Part shown: positions 50,108 to 58,126 of the stretch, piece by piece
Layout of the letters: each line of letters begins with the position of its first letter
Numbering within the stretch: position 1 is the first letter of the stretch
Origin: Haliscomenobacter sp040403615
GTDB lineage: Bacteria; Bacteroidota; Bacteroidia; Chitinophagales; Saprospiraceae
Direction: 5' to 3'
NCBI RefSeq assembly: GCF_040403615.1
Contig: NZ_JBBAKG010000014.1
Location: 1 to 64,000 of the forward strand
Length of the DNA stretch: 64,000 nt
Notes under the pieces: model-generated
Told to the model about the DNA's origin: nothing
Databases searched by the model: none
The model's input: only the letters and a program-made list of their open reading frames with translations
Made by a program: the position numbers and the translations under genes

Positions 50108-50773
50108 TCTTTCCATTTTACTCTTGCGTATTTCGCTCAAAAATCTCCGCACTTCCCTTTCCGCCAAATACCAGTGGTAGAAATTTCCAAACACAATCAG
50201 TAGAATACCAAGCACAAAAATAGAATTGCGCGAGTTTTCAATCAGTCTGGTGTGCATGTGGTAAAAGGGACGAACAAGCAGTACTTCCATTGCAATCACC
50301 AAGGTGGTGAGCAAAAATAAAAACACTGCCCCGGCATGGGCATTGCTGCGGATTTGAGGATAATGGGTGCGCAAGCATTTTTTCATAAACAGAACAGCAC
50401 CCTGGTCTTCTACATCCATGCGCAACAGTTCACCCAGTATATGTTCTGCTTTTTGGTATTGTTGGATATGATACAAGGAGGCCGCTTTGCGGAAAAGCAT
50501 GCGCTGATACAAGTCTTCCTCTTTGTACTGCACAATATTGTTTAGGATAGATGTTTCAATGACTGCGTCAACGATTGCCAAATGCTCCCTGTAAGCACCT
50601 ACTTCAAAAAGAGCCGTAACATACGTAACCAAAAGATCAAAATATTCTTCAAAATCCAGGCCTTGAATCTCCTTTTCATGGTCTTCAAAAAAATGAATAA
50701 TTTCCTGAAATGAATTTTCATCCAGGCTCAGGAAAGAGCGGTAGATTTTTGAATGATAGGTTGGCCTGAACAT
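50099..50773 (-). CDS. Helical-repeat membrane protein of unknown function
   Basis: 224 residues. The first 140 residues are helical with TPR-like features (LLVTYVTALFEVGAYREHLA, FRKAASLYHIQQYQKAEHIL). Two transmembrane helices follow (AVFLFLLTTLVIAMEVLLV and SIFVLGILLIVFGNFYHWYL), then a basic tail. No family name was recognised. It likely faces the cytoplasm with its N-domain. It is transcribed towards the AAA gene. Confidence 0.65.
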   Translation of the reverse strand: MFRPTYHSKIYRSFLSLDENSFQEIIHFFEDHEKEIQGLDFEEYFDLLVTYVTALFEVGAYREHLAIVDAVIETSILNNIVQYKEEDLYQRMLFRKAASLYHIQQYQKAEHILGELLRMDVEDQGAVLFMKKCLRTHYPQIRSNAHAGAVFLFLLTTLVIAMEVLLVRPFYHMHTRLIENSRNSIFVLGILLIVFGNFYHWYLAEREVRRFLSEIRKSKMERVE

Positions 50774-51010
50774 TATGTCGCTAATTTAATTGCCAGTTCT
50801 CTTTCAGTTACCGTTGGAGTAGATACGCAATACTACCGTCTCGGATCTATGTGCAACAACCCAGGGTTCAAGTTGTTCCAGCAAAATGACCCGATTGCCA
50901 TTATCTGGCTTTTGCTGAGCAATTTCGCAAAAAAATCGCAACGTTAAAAAAAATTTAATAATCAAAAGCTTGATATTGATTAACTTTTCGCCGCCGTTGA
51001 GAGTTTTGAT

Positions 51011-51029
51011 TTATTTTTGCCCCACTACT
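51011..51029 (+). promoter_or_regulatory. Promoter -7 box and start region of the glucosaminidase gene
   Basis: TTATTTTTGCCCCACTACT includes TATTTTTG (51012-51019), a TAnnTTTG match, 31 bases before the ATG. The same 19 bases occur at 42344-42362. The gap 50774-51049 has no other feature that I can support. Confidence 0.5.
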
Positions 51030-51049
51030 AAGCAACAATCCCATAGATC

Positions 51050-52477
51050 ATGGTACTTTTTAAAAACAGCCTGTTCGTTTGTTTGTCAATTTTGGTTTTA
51101 GGATGCGCCAACGCGCAACCCAAAGAAGTAGAGGAAAAAATGGCCTACATCGAGCGGTATCGCCTTTTGGCCGTAGAAGAAATGGAACGCACCGGAATTC
51201 CCGCCAGCATCAAGCTGGGACAGGGATTGCTGGAATCCCGTTGGGGAACCAGTGACCTGGCGCGTTTGGCCAACAACCACTTTGGGATCAAATGTGGCAA
51301 AGACTGGTCTGGAGAAGGCTATTACAAAGAAGACGATGACCTCAACGACAAAGGGGAACTCATCAAATCTTGCTTCAGGGTATACAGCCACGCAGATCAA
51401 TGCTACCGCGATCATTCCGCTTTCTTGATGAATCCGGCTAAAAAAGAACGGTACGGGCCCTTGTTTGAATTGAAGCGTACCGATTACCGCGGTTGGGCAG
51501 AAGGATTGAAAAAAGGCGGATACGCTACCGACCCAGGTTATCCAGCTAAATTGATCAAATTGATCGAAGACTTCGATCTTCACCGCTACGATGAAGTCAG
51601 TTACCAAGAGCTGTTGTCCGAAATGGGCACCTTGCCAACGCTGACTCAGCCCGACTCCCCTGAAAAAACCAAACCGGTACTTGTAGTCGGCATTCCACAA
51701 TCCACAAACGATGTCAAGTTTATTGTGGCTGCCGAAAACCAAACCTTGAAAGACATTGCCTCCAAGCAGTACCTCTCCCCTAAAGCCATCATGCACTACA
51801 ACCCCCACATCAGTGGCGCAGATGTACCTCTAAAGGCAGGCATCCGGGTGTTTTTGCAATCCAAACCCAAAAGCTGGCGCGGCGAAGAATTGTTTCACAA
51901 AGTGCGCAAAGGAGACCTGATGATCGATATTTCGGTCTTGTATGCCGTTGACCTGGACAAACTGTATATCCGCAACCGGATGATCCATGGACAAGAGCCT
52001 GGCGAAAATGCCCTGGTCAAAATCAGAGGAGGGAAAGCCAAAAAACAACCAGCATTGCAAAGCGATCAACCCAATAAAAAGCCTACCCCGTTGTCTACCG
52101 TTCCCAATCAATCGGCCACAACCAGCACTGCAAAGCCAACTGTACCTTTGACTCCTGCGCAAAACAATACCTCCAGGCCAGCGCTCCAACCTATCAAGGT
52201 AGGCACGAGTGCCTCCACTGATTTGGCATCCAACAACAAGCCCAATCCTGCGGCAAATAGTACAGATCCTTTTTCCAAATCCAATCCTACTGCTGCACCT
52301 ACCACTAACAACAATAGTAACAATACCATCCTGGCGCCCCAATACTACCAATTGATCGAGGGAGATACCCTGGAAATTGTTGCTCAAAAGTTCAAGACTT
52401 CGGTAGAAGGCATCAAGAAACTGAACAACCTGGCAGGTAACGATTGTAAGGCGGGGACAAAAATTCGGGTAAAATAA
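51050..52477 (+). CDS. Glucosaminidase-domain lipoprotein with LysM repeats
   Basis: 475 residues. A lipobox lies at LGC (Cys19). Residues 35-185 are an endo-beta-N-acetylglucosaminidase domain with catalytic Glu62 in ASIKLGQGLLESRWG and later NNHFGIKCGKDW. A first LysM-like region is at about 220-265 (IVAAENQTLKDIASKQYLSP), then a long Asn/Pro/Thr-rich linker, then a C-terminal LysM (YYQLIEGDTLEIVAQKFKTS). It would cut peptidoglycan glycan strands in the periplasm. The linker at residues 330-425 is low complexity. Confidence 0.9.
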   Translation: MVLFKNSLFVCLSILVLGCANAQPKEVEEKMAYIERYRLLAVEEMERTGIPASIKLGQGLLESRWGTSDLARLANNHFGIKCGKDWSGEGYYKEDDDLNDKGELIKSCFRVYSHADQCYRDHSAFLMNPAKKERYGPLFELKRTDYRGWAEGLKKGGYATDPGYPAKLIKLIEDFDLHRYDEVSYQELLSEMGTLPTLTQPDSPEKTKPVLVVGIPQSTNDVKFIVAAENQTLKDIASKQYLSPKAIMHYNPHISGADVPLKAGIRVFLQSKPKSWRGEELFHKVRKGDLMIDISVLYAVDLDKLYIRNRMIHGQEPGENALVKIRGGKAKKQPALQSDQPNKKPTPLSTVPNQSATTSTAKPTVPLTPAQNNTSRPALQPIKVGTSASTDLASNNKPNPAANSTDPFSKSNPTAAPTTNNNSNNTILAPQYYQLIEGDTLEIVAQKFKTSVEGIKKLNNLAGNDCKAGTKIRVK

Positions 52478-52533
52478 CCAACGAAACCACCAAAACCGGA
52501 GTCTTTTGCATCTTTATTGCTAAATTCGGCTTT

Positions 52534-53742
52534 ATGGTGTGGAAAAGAATACTTGGTTGTTGGGTTTTGGGTTTTCTGGGGTTTAACTTCATTGGGTTTG
52601 CGCAAGTACAACCCAATCAGGGATCTGTAGCCCCACTACAGTTTATGACGGAAATCCCGTTCGCATTTCACCAAAACCACATTTACGTAAAAGCGAAAAT
52701 CAACGGGGTAGAAGGCAATTTTATTTTCGACAACGGCTTTACGGTGACCGGATTGGACAATGATTTTGCAACGCGTTGTGGCATTCAGGCCAGTCCCGAC
52801 TCCGGGGTCATCCTGGCAGATGCCAACGAAACGGAAGCAAAAGGACAATTGGGCAATGCCAGTGACATCCAACTTGCGGACGTTCATTTTAAAGATACCC
52901 GGGTGGCCATCATCGATACAGATGGTTTGCCTTCCTGCCAAAAAGTAGACGGTTTCATCGGCAGTTCGGTAATCAACAAAGCCAATTGGCGAATAGATTT
53001 TGACAAAAAGACCTTGCACTTGGCATCTCGGCCTTTTTTGGATGTTGGCTTGCGCTGTGCGTATACCATCAGTCAAAGCAATCGACATTTCATCGAATTT
53101 CGCTACGAGGGTGTTCCTTTTTGGGTACACATCGACCTAGGTTCAAGTGGTGAACTGGAACTCAACAAAGCGGCTTTTACCCCTTTGTTTTCGGGGTTAC
53201 ATGCCCAAATGAATGTGGGGGCTTCCAGTTTGGCCTTGTTTGGGCTGAGTGCCGTAGATACTTTTTACACCCTCAATCGCCCCTACAAATTTGGATACGA
53301 CAAGTACGTGATTACCAATGCGCCCCGCATAGAACTCCAACGCGAGGTAGAATACGCCCGTTTGGGATTGGGTTATCTTTATCAATTCAACCTGATCATC
53401 AATTCGGATGCCAAAGAATACATTCTGACGCCCAATCGCCTGATTCGCCCCAATCGGGAGGACAAAGATTACGGTATCGTGTTTTATCCGGTTGGAGGGG
53501 TACACCGCATCGTGCGCCTAAGTGCATGTGAAAATGTATCAAAATACGGGTTTGTACTGGGCGAAGTGGTTGAAAAAATAGACGGACAAGCCATCGAAAC
53601 CCTTGGTGATTGGTGTTCCTTAAAAACCTACATCCGAGGAAAAGCCGACAAAAGCGAGCCGCTTCGCCTCAAAATTCGAGGCCGAAAAGAGGAATGTATC
53701 CTCAACGCAGAATACAGCCCGGCACACAGCATTGTACGGTAG
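52534..53742 (+). CDS. Secreted retropepsin-like aspartic protease with PDZ domain
   Basis: 402 residues. Signal peptide (VLGFLGFNFIGFAQ), then two half-domains of clan AA type: the first motif reads FIFDNGFT (D66-N-G) instead of DTG/DSG, the second reads VHIDLGSSGELE (D-L-G-S). The C-terminal 70 residues look like a PDZ domain (GFVLGEVVEKIDGQAIETLG). This resembles Bacteroidota aspartyl-protease/PDZ proteins. With Asn in the first motif and Leu in the second, activity is uncertain. It follows the glucosaminidase gene by 56 bases. Confidence 0.8.
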   Translation: MVWKRILGCWVLGFLGFNFIGFAQVQPNQGSVAPLQFMTEIPFAFHQNHIYVKAKINGVEGNFIFDNGFTVTGLDNDFATRCGIQASPDSGVILADANETEAKGQLGNASDIQLADVHFKDTRVAIIDTDGLPSCQKVDGFIGSSVINKANWRIDFDKKTLHLASRPFLDVGLRCAYTISQSNRHFIEFRYEGVPFWVHIDLGSSGELELNKAAFTPLFSGLHAQMNVGASSLALFGLSAVDTFYTLNRPYKFGYDKYVITNAPRIELQREVEYARLGLGYLYQFNLIINSDAKEYILTPNRLIRPNREDKDYGIVFYPVGGVHRIVRLSACENVSKYGFVLGEVVEKIDGQAIETLGDWCSLKTYIRGKADKSEPLRLKIRGRKEECILNAEYSPAHSIVR

Positions 53743-53757
53743 CGGTTCAATGCCTAC

Positions 53758-53779
53758 TTTTGGGAAAATTTTCCCAAAA
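53758..53779. promoter_or_regulatory. Perfect 22-base palindrome directly before the pgeF start
   Basis: TTTTGGGAAAA followed by its reverse complement; the last base touches the ATG at 53780. In RNA it would form an 11-pair stem (or less with a loop) over the ribosome-binding region. It could lower translation or bind a dimeric regulator. Confidence 0.5.
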
Positions 53780-54544
53780 ATGACCACTACGATTCAATCT
53801 TGCTGTCTCCAACCCCGGATTTTTGATGCCATTCCAGGTCTAATTGCCGCTGAAAGTACCCGCCACGGAGGCGTCAGTCAGGGCAATTACGCTGCGCTAA
53901 ATCTGGGGCTTTCCACCGAAGATGACCCCATTGCCATCGAAGAAAACCGTCGCATTTTTTTCCAAAGCCTGGGATTGTCCCCAACGCAAATCGCCAGCGC
54001 TTACCAGATTCACGGCGATGCCATCCTGAAAGTAGATCAACCTGGAAGAGCGGATGGTTATGATGCCCTCATCACCAATGTACCCAATCTGTTTTTGACG
54101 GTGACGATTGCGGATTGTACGCCCATTCTGATTGCCGATCCCCGAACCCGAGCAGTTGCCGCCATTCACGCAGGCTGGCGCGGCACGATTGCGGGGATCG
54201 TATCCAAAACCATCACTCGCCTACAAGCCGAATTCGGTGTTCAAGCCCAGGATTGCCTGGCTTACATCGGCACCTGTATCGATGAATGTTCCTTTGAAGT
54301 CAATGCCGATGTGGCCGATCATTTTGCAGGTGATTTCAAACGTTGGGATGAATCCTTGCAAAAGTATTTTGTGGATCTCAAAGCAGCCAATCGTACGCAA
54401 TTGATTGAGGCGGGAATTCTACCTGAAAAAATTGAGGTTTCGCCCTATTCCACCGTGGTGCACAATACCGATTTTTATTCTTACCGCAAAGAAAAAGGCG
54501 TTACGGGTAGGATGTTAAATTTGATCGGTTTCAAGGCAAACTAG
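53780..54544 (+). CDS. pgeF: Peptidoglycan editing factor / laccase-domain purine nucleosidase-like protein
   Basis: 254 residues from ATG 53780 (an in-frame start at 53732 lies inside the previous gene). PgeF/YlmD/LACC1 family: metal ligands H78 (QIHGD), C113 (TIADCTPI), H130 (AIHAGWRGT), plus an N-terminal TRHGGVSQG. E. coli PgeF removes wrongly built UDP-MurNAc-L-Ser, and other members act on purine nucleosides. It sits in a group of peptidoglycan genes. Its stop codon TAG is supplied by the end of the MITE-like element. Confidence 0.92.
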   Translation: MTTTIQSCCLQPRIFDAIPGLIAAESTRHGGVSQGNYAALNLGLSTEDDPIAIEENRRIFFQSLGLSPTQIASAYQIHGDAILKVDQPGRADGYDALITNVPNLFLTVTIADCTPILIADPRTRAVAAIHAGWRGTIAGIVSKTITRLQAEFGVQAQDCLAYIGTCIDECSFEVNADVADHFAGDFKRWDESLQKYFVDLKAANRTQLIEAGILPEKIEVSPYSTVVHNTDFYSYRKEKGVTGRMLNLIGFKAN

Positions 54545-54727
54545 ACTTGTTGTAACGGGAGCGCTTGAGATCAAAATAAGGGATTACTTCGGCAAGCTCA
54601 GCATAAATTTTTTCCTGATTGAGGCTTATTTTTGAGTGCGTAGCAGCGCTACGGACGAGAAAATAAACGAAAAGCAGGAAAAAAAGACCTTTTTTGAGCC
54701 AAGCAGTCTCCCGTTATAACAAGTCTA
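54542..54727. mobile_element. 186-base MITE-like foldback element
   Basis: The terminal inverted repeats TAGACTTGTTGTAACGGGAG (54542-54561) and 54708-54727 match at 19 of 20 positions. The similarity continues inward with gaps (CAAAA...AAGG, TTTTTTTCCTG, TTATTTT), and the centre CGTAGC-AGC-GCTACG is itself a hairpin, so the whole unit is one long imperfect palindrome. The ends begin and finish with TA, as expected of Tc1/mariner or IS630-mobilised MITEs. It has no coding capacity. Confidence 0.75.
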
Positions 54728-54731
54728 AAAC

Positions 54732-55874
54732 CTACCTGACCTTGCGCCCCTTCCATTCGTATTGCTTGTACAGATTCGCGCACAAACCAATGACGGCAAT
54801 GTAGAGAATGTGCGCCACTTGCGCCGGCCAAAATACACGCAACAAATCCTGGCGCTGAAAAAAGACCGCTCCGGTGCCCAACAGACGGTAATCAGCCCCA
54901 ACTTTAGCGCTGATTAGCAGCAATAAGCTCATTCCCAATGCAGATGGTGCAAGCGGTAGCAGCAGCAAGCACAACAAAATACTCCAACACAACCCAAAAA
55001 CCAGCCCCAATACCGCGGTAATGCGCCATTCGGTATAGTTGGCATTTTTGGTGCCCCAGCGCAGGCGCTGATGAAAGAAAGCACGCCAATCGGGCATGGC
55101 TAAGGTGAGTACTGTAGCTGAAAGGGATTTAAGAAATTGTACTTGTCCAGGATATTGCGTTTCAATTTTGTGCATCAAAAAAACATCATCACCCGAGGCA
55201 AGATGGTCAACTCCCCGAAACCCTCCCACTGCGTTGAAAGCTGCACGGGTATAGGCCAAGTTTGCACCATTGCCCATGCGCATCAGGCCAGAATGCAAGC
55301 CTGCTCCGGTCAATACCATCATGCCTAAAAAATCCAGCGATTGGAAACGCTCCAGAAAACTCCGTTCCCGATGAAAATTGACGGGGCCGGCAATCATTTG
55401 TACGGGGTGATTTTGGTAAAATGACACCATGCCTGAAATCCATTCCCTACCTATGTAGCAATCTGCATCGGTGCACAGCATCAGCGTTCCACGCGCCTGG
55501 GCAATCGCAGTGTTAATGCCGTGTTTTTTGAAAGCCTGCCCTTCAGGGAGAGGATAATTGGCCAACTGGATCAACCGGATTCGAGGATCTGCTATGGCTT
55601 GCACCAATGCCGGCGTAGCATCTTCCGAATGATCGTCAACTACGATCACCTCCATCAATTCGACGGGATAATTTTGGGCCAATACTGCGTTGACGCATTC
55701 CTGGATATTGGCTGCCTCATTGCGGGCAGGAATGATCACGGAAACGAAAGTGTGGGGCTGAAAATCGGCAGGGATTTGCCAAAGGGGAATCTTGTGCCAA
55801 TGCCATAAGAAAAAATGGATGAGTAGGCAGTAGGCAACACTCAATACAACGGCAATCGGTAAAATCAGAGCCAT
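54732..55874 (-). CDS. Family 2 glycosyltransferase, membrane bound
   Basis: 380 residues. An N-terminal transmembrane helix is followed by a GT-A fold: VSVIIPARNEAANIQECVNA, VVDDHSED, CTDADC (DxD), SGDDVFLM and HQRLRWG (the Q/R-xxRW acceptor motif), then three C-terminal helices. This is the layout of processive or polyprenol-linked GT2 enzymes such as those for polysaccharides or glycolipids. Substrate unknown. The stop lies four bases from the MITE-like element. Confidence 0.9.
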   Translation of the reverse strand: MALILPIAVVLSVAYCLLIHFFLWHWHKIPLWQIPADFQPHTFVSVIIPARNEAANIQECVNAVLAQNYPVELMEVIVVDDHSEDATPALVQAIADPRIRLIQLANYPLPEGQAFKKHGINTAIAQARGTLMLCTDADCYIGREWISGMVSFYQNHPVQMIAGPVNFHRERSFLERFQSLDFLGMMVLTGAGLHSGLMRMGNGANLAYTRAAFNAVGGFRGVDHLASGDDVFLMHKIETQYPGQVQFLKSLSATVLTLAMPDWRAFFHQRLRWGTKNANYTEWRITAVLGLVFGLCWSILLCLLLLPLAPSALGMSLLLLISAKVGADYRLLGTGAVFFQRQDLLRVFWPAQVAHILYIAVIGLCANLYKQYEWKGRKVR

Positions 55875-55903
55875 ATTTTTTGGGTATTGCCTACTGTCTG
55901 CTC
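55821..55903. repeat. Imperfect hairpin with 7-base tandem units around a start codon
   Basis: Arms 55821-55840 and 55884-55903 pair at about 17 of 20 positions. The left arm reads AGTAGGC AGTAGGC AA, a 7-base tandem. The start codon of the GT2 gene (55874) lies in the loop, ten bases from the right arm. Confidence 0.55.
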
Positions 55904-55925
55904 AATTGAGGATCAATTCAGTCAC

Positions 55926-56366
55926 TTATAGCACCAGATCGTCGTCTTTAATCGATTTTTCTTCTTTGCGGATGCGCGGTGGAAAATCAGTTTCCAGTTC
56001 TTCATATTCCACCAAATCGCCATCTCTCTGGCGTTCGTACGCCGTTTTGACCTTTTTTACTTGCTTCTTCAGCAAGGCATTGGCCAAAAAGTAAGCACTC
56101 AAAATCGGAAATCCAATGATGGAAACGATGCCAATGAGTACACCAGAGATATTGTCTCGACGAAATGTGTTGCGAACCCACTTGAGGTAATCCAATACTA
56201 CGCGGTAGTCGATAATCAAAGCTGCAATCAGCATGATCGGAGACAAGTAGTACATTAAAGTAAAAACGAAGCGGGCCAACATGAATAGCCCAACCAAAAA
56301 GGTCACGATTACAGCGACACCAATGATGGCTTTCCATGGGTTGTCGCTCTTGTTGCTTTGGCTCAT
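55926..56366 (-). CDS. Small membrane protein of unknown function
   Basis: 146 residues with three hydrophobic stretches (IIGVAVIVTFLVGLFMLARF, LMYYLSPIMLIAALIIDYRV, ISGVLIGIVSIIGFPILSAY) followed by a charged tail (KKQVKKVKTAYERQRDGDLV and later). No family was recognised. A -7 box on the minus strand (TATCTTTG, complement of 56391-56398) lies 25 bases before the start. Confidence 0.7.
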   Translation of the reverse strand: MSQSNKSDNPWKAIIGVAVIVTFLVGLFMLARFVFTLMYYLSPIMLIAALIIDYRVVLDYLKWVRNTFRRDNISGVLIGIVSIIGFPILSAYFLANALLKKQVKKVKTAYERQRDGDLVEYEELETDFPPRIRKEEKSIKDDDLVL

Positions 56367-56390
56367 GGTTATAAATTTTCACCCAATTTA

Positions 56391-56398
56391 CAAAGATA
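56391..56398 (-). promoter_or_regulatory. TAnnTTTG -7 box for the small membrane protein gene
   Basis: Reads TATCTTTG on the minus strand, 25 bases before the ATG at 56366. The -33 element was not found. Confidence 0.45.
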
Positions 56399-56470
56399 AG
56401 CCAGCATGTGCTGCTTTTTTGGATAATTGAAGGCGCTTCATCTACCAAAAACGCAATTGACTATAGGCAA

Positions 56471-57073
56471 TTAAAAAAGGGAAACTTGTTCTGGCAACAA
56501 TCGGAAAGAGCGGCGGTGGTGCGGCGTAGGGCCATGGTGGCGCAATGCCTCGCGGTGTGCCTTGGTTGGATACCCCTTGTTGTTGTTCCAACCATACTGA
56601 GGATGATTGTCTGCCAAATCGGACATGTAATCATCGCGGTAAGTTTTGGCCAATACTGAAGCAGCCGCAATGGACATATAAATGCCATCGCCTTTAATGA
56701 TGCAGCGGTGATCAATGCTTTGGTAAGGCGTGAAGCGGTTGCCGTCTACCAAAATGAGTTCCGGTTGGTGGTGGAGTTTGTCCAATGCCCGGTGCATAGC
56801 TAGAAAAGAAGCATTGAGAATATTGACTTTATCTATTTCTTCGGGATCAACTTGAGCCACAGCCCAGCTTACTGCAGACGCTTTGATGATGCAGCGCAAT
56901 TCCATGCGTTGTTGCTCGGTGAGCAACTTGGAATCGTTCAGAAGAGGATGACGAAATGACTTGGGAAGAATGACTGCCGCCGCGAAAACGGGACCTGCCA
57001 AACATCCACGACCTGCTTCATCGCAGCCAGCTTCTGTCAAATGGGGGTCAAAATAAGGCGCAAGCATGTTCAA
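56471..57073 (-). CDS. rnhB: Ribonuclease HII
   Basis: 200 residues. CDEAGRGCLAGPVFAAAVILP holds the D18-E19 pair and the GRG substrate-recognition motif, and LILVDGNRF and the later KGDGIYMSIAAASVLAKTYRD carry the other acidic residues. It removes ribonucleotides and RNA-DNA hybrids. The C-terminus (PTKAHREALRHHGPTPHHRRSF) is the usual basic tail. Length is normal. Confidence 0.96.
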   Translation of the reverse strand: MNMLAPYFDPHLTEAGCDEAGRGCLAGPVFAAAVILPKSFRHPLLNDSKLLTEQQRMELRCIIKASAVSWAVAQVDPEEIDKVNILNASFLAMHRALDKLHHQPELILVDGNRFTPYQSIDHRCIIKGDGIYMSIAAASVLAKTYRDDYMSDLADNHPQYGWNNNKGYPTKAHREALRHHGPTPHHRRSFRLLPEQVSLF

Positions 57074-57178
57074 TCAAATTTGGTTGGTATTTGGATAAAT
57101 AGGAATGCAGTAATTCTACAGTATGTTATAGAACTCTAAAAATACATTAAAAATTCTTTAAAAAATGTAAAATCCTCG

Positions 57179-57967
57179 TCATGAACAGTCCCAATGGAAC
57201 AAAACGCGATCAAAACGCAAGGTTTTCAAGTCTTCTGGCAAAATAAAAAAATTACCAATGCCCATGTCGCCCCACATACTATCGATGTCATTGTCTGAAT
57301 CCAACTGAAAAAGCAATTGCATCGGGATCTCCAATTTGCGGGGATCGCATTGCGTAAAAAAAGCATATCCTCCAACCTTGTGGCCGCTGGATTTTGAACC
57401 CAATTCATAAAAAAAGTCCATCGCCTCCTCTTGCTTTTCGCCCAGTGCTGTCAAAAAAGCTTCGGGATAAACTTCATCAAACCAGTAATCAGGCGGCCCA
57501 AGCCATTCTTCATCCACAGCAAAATCCAGGGCAAAAGAAGCATCTCCAGGAATAGGTGTATATTCCCAGGGCTGCGGCCAAAAGGGAAACGCACGCTCCA
57601 GCAGTTCATCAGCTAGCAGCGGTTCGGTGTGGTAAACAACCCGAAAGTTTTGATTGTCATCCAGTTGATTCATATTCATCCCATACAGATCATCGTTTAA
57701 GATGAAAAATTGGAGTAAACCACTTGACGGAAATCCAGGCAAGGCAGGGGTTTCTCTAAAATTGAGCTGCGCCAGAAAAAAGAGTGGATTTCCGGCTGGG
57801 TTTCGAGGATACACCTGGTCTTTTGGCCAGTAAGGCAATCCTCCGATCTTGCTTTGTCTCAGCGAAGTGGGCAATTCTTTTTTGGGTTGTACCCGAACGG
57901 TGGTTTGTAACGTAGCCTCGATTTTTTCCCGAAAAGGCTCCAGGATGGTTGGTAGCTGAAGCGGCAT
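57179..57967 (-). CDS. DUF1963 (YwqG-like) protein
   Basis: 262 residues from ATG 57967; a longer frame to 58069 adds an unsupported leader. Family features: SKIGGLPYWPKDQVYPRNPAG and PLFFLAQLNFRETPALPGFP, GLLQFFILND, then KVGGYAFFTQCDPR and LLFQLDSDNDIDSMWGDMG near the C-terminus. DUF1963 proteins are soluble and of unknown function, often in toxin-immunity or housekeeping settings. No toxin gene is adjacent. Confidence 0.85.
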   Translation of the reverse strand: MPLQLPTILEPFREKIEATLQTTVRVQPKKELPTSLRQSKIGGLPYWPKDQVYPRNPAGNPLFFLAQLNFRETPALPGFPSSGLLQFFILNDDLYGMNMNQLDDNQNFRVVYHTEPLLADELLERAFPFWPQPWEYTPIPGDASFALDFAVDEEWLGPPDYWFDEVYPEAFLTALGEKQEEAMDFFYELGSKSSGHKVGGYAFFTQCDPRKLEIPMQLLFQLDSDNDIDSMWGDMGIGNFFILPEDLKTLRFDRVLFHWDCS

Positions 57968-58126
57968 GATTTTTTGGTGATTTTTGGTTGTGGGGTAAAG
58001 ATAGAAAGCCCTGCGGAATAAGGAAGCCCCGACCCAAAAAATCACCCAGTCAAGTCTGCTTCGATACAAGTCGATTGAACCAAACCAAGGGTTTTTAGTT
58101 AAAGCTCTGGATTCAATTTTTAAGCT

